Origin: Vibrio caribbeanicus ATCC BAA-2122
GTDB lineage: Bacteria > Pseudomonadota > Gammaproteobacteria > Enterobacterales > Vibrionaceae
Length of the DNA: 64,000 nucleotides
NCBI RefSeq assembly: GCF_000165125.1
Contig: NZ_AEIU01000110.1
Location: 1-64,000 of the forward strand
Reading direction: 5' to 3'
Each line of letters opens with the position of its first letter. Positions within the stretch are counted from its first letter, which is position 1. The notes beneath the pieces were generated by a model. It ran no database searches. It saw only the letters and a list, made by a program, of their open reading frames with translations, and was not told the origin of the DNA. The position numbers and the translations under genes were made by a program. Of this stretch, positions 60,396 to 64,000 are shown piece after piece.

Positions 60396-60590
60396 GTCTT
60401 TTATTGGTATCGCCTTCAAATTAATACCAAAGTTATGATTTTTTGCCTCATTGCCAGTACTTACCGGCCGACGCTTCGTCTACTGCAATTGGTGCTAAGC
60501 TCTATTTTTCTTATCATTTTTAAAGGTTAAATTTGACCATTAATAGCTGCTAGGGTAACTTTCGTGAATCTTTATTTATATAAGAACATT

Positions 60591-60836
60591 ATGGCGAGCA
60601 AAAAACCAGAAAACATGGCCTTCGAAGCGACCATCGAAGAGTTAGATACCATAGTAACTAACCTCGAAAATGGTGATTTGTCCCTAGAAGATGCATTAAA
60701 AAGCTTCGAAAGAGGCATCTCTCTCGCGCGAGCTGGCCAATTAAAATTGTCTGATGCTGAGCAGCGTGTCAATATTTTATTACAGAATGATGATTCTGCT
60801 CCGTTATCTGATTTCAATACTAAGTCCGAACAGTAG
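60591..60836 (+). CDS. xseB: Exodeoxyribonuclease VII small subunit
   Basis: 81 residues from ATG 60591; an in-frame GTG at 60564 is not favoured. The XseB core is exact in style: FEATIEELDTIVTNLENGDL, then SLEDALKSFERGISLARAGQ. Forms ExoVII with XseA, which is not in this window. First gene of xseB-ispA-dxs, 9 bases before ispA. Confidence 0.95.
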   Translation: MASKKPENMAFEATIEELDTIVTNLENGDLSLEDALKSFERGISLARAGQLKLSDAEQRVNILLQNDDSAPLSDFNTKSEQ

Positions 60837-60845
60837 TTACACAGC

Positions 60846-61739
60846 ATGTCAGTCATGAATGAGGTTTTCACCTCTCTTAAACAAAGAAATAGCTTAGAGC
60901 TAGAGAAATGGCTTGAAACTCTTGGCCATCCCGATCTGAGTTTAGTTCAAGCAATGAAATATAGCTTGCTATCCGAAGGGAAAAGAGTTCGACCTTTCCT
61001 AGTGTACGCTACAGGACAAATTTTGGGTTCTGCAGTTGAAGACCTTGATACTGCGGCAGCAGCAATAGAATGCATTCATACGTACTCTCTCATTCATGAT
61101 GACCTTCCAGCAATGGATGATGATGACCTGCGCCGTGGACATCCGACTTGCCATATGCAATTTGATGAAGCAACAGCAATACTCGCAGGTGATGCCCTTC
61201 AAACTCTAGCATTCACTATACTATCTGAAGGCAAACTGAGCCCAAAGGCAGAAAAAAACCGTATAAAAATGGTGCAAGTTTTGGCTAATGCATCAGGAGC
61301 CAGAGGAATGTGCCTAGGACAAGCCTTAGATCTCAATGCTGAAGGGAAAAGTGTCAGTTTGAATCAGTTAGAAGCTATTCATGTTAATAAAACGGGTGAA
61401 TTGATCAAGGCAGCGGTTAAACTCGGTGCGCTCTCTTGCGGGAGCCTTGACGATGTTACAGCCACTCATCTCGATAGGTACGCTGAAGCTATCGGTCTAG
61501 CATTTCAGGTTCAAGATGACATACTTGATCTGGTTAGTGATACCGATACATTGGGCAAACCACAAGGCTCGGATATCAAGGCAAACAAAAGCACCTATCC
61601 CTCTTTGTTAGGACTCAAAGGCTCACAGACGAAAGCCCAAAATTTATTAGAGGATGCGCTTCGTTCTTTAGACAGCATTCCTCACGAAACCCAAATACTC
61701 GAAGATTTCGCCCGATACGTCATCGAGCGCAAGAAATAA
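60846..61739 (+). CDS. ispA: Farnesyl diphosphate synthase
   Basis: 297 residues. Condenses IPP with DMAPP and GPP to FPP for quinones and undecaprenyl carriers. The first Asp-rich motif is in [19 protein letters not shown], the second in [18 protein letters not shown]-like [13 protein letters not shown] at the IPP site. Full length. Middle gene of the isoprenoid operon, 20 bases before dxs. Confidence 0.96.
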   Translation: MSVMNEVFTSLKQRNSLELEKWLETLGHPDLSLVQAMKYSLLSEGKRVRPFLVYATGQILGSAVEDLDTAAAAIECIHTYSLIHDDLPAMDDDDLRRGHPTCHMQFDEATAILAGDALQTLAFTILSEGKLSPKAEKNRIKMVQVLANASGARGMCLGQALDLNAEGKSVSLNQLEAIHVNKTGELIKAAVKLGALSCGSLDDVTATHLDRYAEAIGLAFQVQDDILDLVSDTDTLGKPQGSDIKANKSTYPSLLGLKGSQTKAQNLLEDALRSLDSIPHETQILEDFARYVIERKK

Positions 61740-61759
61740 CACATATAGCGCGCAAACAT

Positions 61760-63622
61760 ATGACTCTTGATATTTCAAAATATCCAATACTGGCCCAGGC
61801 TGATACGCCTGAGGATTTAAGACGCTTACCCAAAGAATCTCTAACCACTTTGTGTAATGAATTACGTACCTATCTTTTAAATTCTGTTAGTCAATCTAGT
61901 GGTCATCTCGCTTCAGGACTAGGCGCGGTAGAGCTAACAGTTGCACTTCACTACGTATATAACACCCCTTACGACAAGCTTATTTGGGATGTTGGCCATC
62001 AAGCTTACCCCCACAAGATATTAACGGGAAGACGTGACAGACTGACCACGATTAGACAAAAAGATGGATTACACCCATTCCCTTGGCGCGCAGAAAGTGA
62101 GTACGACACACTTTCAGTCGGACACTCATCAACCTCCATTAGTGCAGCTCTTGGGTTAGCCATTAGTGCAGAAAGAGAAGATAAAGGTCGAAGAATAGTT
62201 AGTGTCATCGGTGATGGCGCTATCACGGCCGGCATGGCTTTTGAGGCGATGAACCACGCGGGTGATGTTCATTCTGACATGCTCGTGATACTAAACGATA
62301 ATGAGATGTCCATTTCAGAAAACGTTGGCGCACTCAACAACCATCTTGCGCAAATATTATCTGGTAACCTGTACACCTCTATCAGAGAGGGTGGTAAAAA
62401 AGTCCTATCTGGCATACCGCCGATAAAAGAACTTGTTAAGAGGACAGAAGAACATCTCAAAGGTATGGTTGTTCCTGGAACACTCTTTGAAGAGCTTGGT
62501 TTCAATTACATCGGCCCCGTTGATGGTCATGATGTCACAGAGTTGGTAAAAACACTCAAAAATATGAGAGAACTTAAAGGGCCTCAGTTCTTACACATAA
62601 TGACTAAAAAAGGTAAAGGGTATGAGCCCGCAGAAAAAGACCCTATTGGTTATCATGCCGTGCCCAAGTTCGCTCCAAGCGATGATACCCTGCCTAAAGT
62701 AAAAGGAAAGAAACCGACATTCTCCAGTGTTTTTGGTGATTTTCTCTGTGATATGGCTGCTCTCGATCCCAAACTTATGGCAATTACACCGGCGATGAGA
62801 GAAGGGTCAGGTATGGTTCGATTCTCTAAAGAGTTTCCTGAACAATACTTTGATGTCGCTATAGCCGAGCAGCACGCCGTTACTTTGGCAACGGGTATGG
62901 CGATTGGTGGTAACAATCCTATCGTCGCTATTTATTCGACATTCTTGCAGCGAGGATACGACCAGCTTATCCATGATGTTGCAATCATGGATTTACCTAT
63001 CATGTTTGCTATTGATAGGGCTGGTTTAGTCGGAGCAGACGGTCAGACTCACCAAGGTGCTTTTGACCTTAGTTTTATGCGATGCATACCCAACATGATC
63101 ATTATGGCACCCAGCGATGAAAATGAATGTCGTCAGATGCTATATACAGGCCACCGACATAAAGGCCCATCTGCTGTGAGGTATCCGAGAGGATCCGGTA
63201 TTGGCGTTGACACCGGGTCAGAATTTACTCAGTTAGAAATCGGTAAAGGCAGAATACTCCGCCAAGGCCAAAAAATAGCGATACTCAGTTTTGGTACTTT
63301 TTTGCATAGTGCCCTACAAGCTGCTGAAAACATTGGTGCTACCGTGGCAGATATGCGCTTTGTAAAGCCACTTGATGAAAGCCTTATCAGACAGCTTGTC
63401 CAAGACCATGATGTAATTGTCACTATTGAAGAGAATGCCATAACTGGTGGCGCTGGTTCTGGTGTTGTTGAATTTATGATGAAGGAAAAACTTATTAAGC
63501 CTGTTCTAAACCTAGGCTTACCCGATAAGTTTATTCACCAAGGCACACAAGAAGAGCTTTACGAAGAACTCGGCTTAGATGCGAAGGGTATTGAAAAAAG
63601 TATTCAAAACTACATGCAATGA
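61760..63622 (+). CDS. dxs: 1-deoxy-D-xylulose-5-phosphate synthase
   Basis: 620 residues. TPP-dependent condensation of pyruvate and glyceraldehyde 3-phosphate, the entry step of the MEP pathway. The TPP/Mg site is [20 protein letters not shown] with NDNEMSIS, the pyrimidine-domain Glu is in [17 protein letters not shown], and [19 protein letters not shown] is diagnostic. The C-terminal transketolase domain (about 490-620) is complete. Supplies IspA's pathway. Confidence 0.97.
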   Translation: MTLDISKYPILAQADTPEDLRRLPKESLTTLCNELRTYLLNSVSQSSGHLASGLGAVELTVALHYVYNTPYDKLIWDVGHQAYPHKILTGRRDRLTTIRQKDGLHPFPWRAESEYDTLSVGHSSTSISAALGLAISAEREDKGRRIVSVIGDGAITAGMAFEAMNHAGDVHSDMLVILNDNEMSISENVGALNNHLAQILSGNLYTSIREGGKKVLSGIPPIKELVKRTEEHLKGMVVPGTLFEELGFNYIGPVDGHDVTELVKTLKNMRELKGPQFLHIMTKKGKGYEPAEKDPIGYHAVPKFAPSDDTLPKVKGKKPTFSSVFGDFLCDMAALDPKLMAITPAMREGSGMVRFSKEFPEQYFDVAIAEQHAVTLATGMAIGGNNPIVAIYSTFLQRGYDQLIHDVAIMDLPIMFAIDRAGLVGADGQTHQGAFDLSFMRCIPNMIIMAPSDENECRQMLYTGHRHKGPSAVRYPRGSGIGVDTGSEFTQLEIGKGRILRQGQKIAILSFGTFLHSALQAAENIGATVADMRFVKPLDESLIRQLVQDHDVIVTIEENAITGGAGSGVVEFMMKEKLIKPVLNLGLPDKFIHQGTQEELYEELGLDAKGIEKSIQNYMQ

Positions 63623-63624
63623 TG

Positions 63625-63650
63625 AAAAAAGCCCATACAGGGCTTTTTTT
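63625..63650. terminator. Bidirectional terminator between dxs and truC
   Basis: Perfect 10-bp stem AAAAAAGCCC/GGGCTTTTTT with a 5-base loop and T runs on both strands, between convergent genes. Confidence 0.9.
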
Positions 63651-64000
63651 AATTTTGTGGTAACAGCCAATCAAACACCTCTGCTAATCTTGCCCATGTT
63701 TCATCAAGACCTGCATTAATAACCACACTCTCGCCCGTAAAAGGATGGATAAATGAAAGTGATGACGCGTGTAAAAGCAAGCGATGAGAGTCAAGTTCGT
63801 GCCTAAATAGCTTGTTGTGTTTACCATCACCATGACTCGTATCTCCTATGATGGGGTGCCTTAGATGCGCCATATGACGCCGTAATTGATGCTTACGTCC
63901 TGTTCGCGGTTTCAATTCCATCATGCAATAACGTGTTGTCGGAAATTTCCCCATCGCAATAGGAAGTTCAGTTTTGGCAATAGGTTGATAATCGGTAATA
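63649..64000 (-). CDS. truC: tRNA pseudouridine(65) synthase TruC, C-terminal part (5' end outside window)
   Basis: The frame ends at TAA 63649-63651 and is open to the right edge, about 116 codons. RluA-type features are seen: the late domain motif ELKPRTGRKHQLRRHMAHLR (residues numbered from the missing start cannot be given), then HPIIGDTSHGDGKHN and HRLLLHASSLSFIHPFTGE. TruC rather than RluA/C/D is favoured by the GDTSHGDGKHN form and the short C-terminus. The catalytic Asp motif would lie outside the window. Confidence 0.85.
   Translation of the reverse strand, partial: ITDYQPIAKTELPIAMGKFPTTRYCMMELKPRTGRKHQLRRHMAHLRHPIIGDTSHGDGKHNKLFRHELDSHRLLLHASSLSFIHPFTGESVVINAGLDETWARLAEVFDWLLPQN

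Overview
The window is chromosomal DNA from a gammaproteobacterium of the Vibrionaceae, most likely a Vibrio. The evidence is gene content and order: a class-ordered polar flagellar cluster with FlrA, FlrB and FlrC regulators and several flagellin paralogues, a Na+-type PomA/PomB stator pair, a very long acidic FimV, the asd-pdxB pair, the divergent fabB/mnmC pair, and gcvA divergent from a gcvB small RNA. No rRNA, tRNA, insertion sequence, phage gene or CRISPR array is visible. Almost all of the DNA is ordinary core genome.

Layout. Positions 1-3112 (minus) hold the N-terminal part of fimV, whose 3' end lies beyond the left edge. Then come asd-pdxB, fabB, divergent mnmC, yfcL, epmC, a TRIC/UPF0126 membrane protein, aroC, prmB and divergent smrB. 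From 13781 to 40821 nearly everything is one polar-flagellum region read on the minus strand. In transcription order it is: three flagellin genes, flaG-fliD-flaI-fliS, flrA, flrBC, fliEFGHIJ, then fliKLMNOPQR-flhB. The only interruption is a convergent gene for a large PilZ (c-di-GMP receptor-like) protein between fliJ and fliK. From 40892 to 44737 are small conserved genes (DUF2919, DUF2956, winged helix, ArsC-like), dapE, an M15 peptidase and a DUF2897 membrane protein. From 44827 on are DUF2310, syd, queF, a TPR/degenerate-GGDEF membrane protein, a GGDEF protein, ppnN, xni, rlmM, a DUF423 protein, an alpha/beta hydrolase, gcvA and gcvB, thiI, pomB/pomA, xseB-ispA-dxs, and the C-terminal part of truC at the right edge.

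How it works together. The cluster shows the Vibrio flagellar hierarchy directly in its promoters. FlrA (a sigma-54 activator) would act on the sigma-54-like promoter seen before flrB. FlrB/FlrC would then drive the sigma-54-like promoters seen before fliE and fliK, which supply the basal body, C-ring, export gate and hook-length control. Sigma-28-type promoters precede each of the three flagellin genes and pomA, giving late filament and stator expression. FliA, FlhA, FlhF and FlhG are not in this window. xseB-ispA-dxs is the usual isoprenoid operon.

Points of most interest: the PilZ gene between the two flagellar structural operons, with a palindromic repeat in its upstream region; several tandem repeat systems inside fimV; an NPEH rather than NPTH autocleavage motif in FlhB; a duplicated motif in the long FliD insertion; an SGEEF diguanylate cyclase motif lacking an I-site, next to a TPR protein with a degenerate GGDEF-like domain; a complete gcvA/gcvB regulatory module; a nine-base poly-C tract at the start of pomB; and an apparent synteny join that brings the flagellar cluster close to the stator locus.
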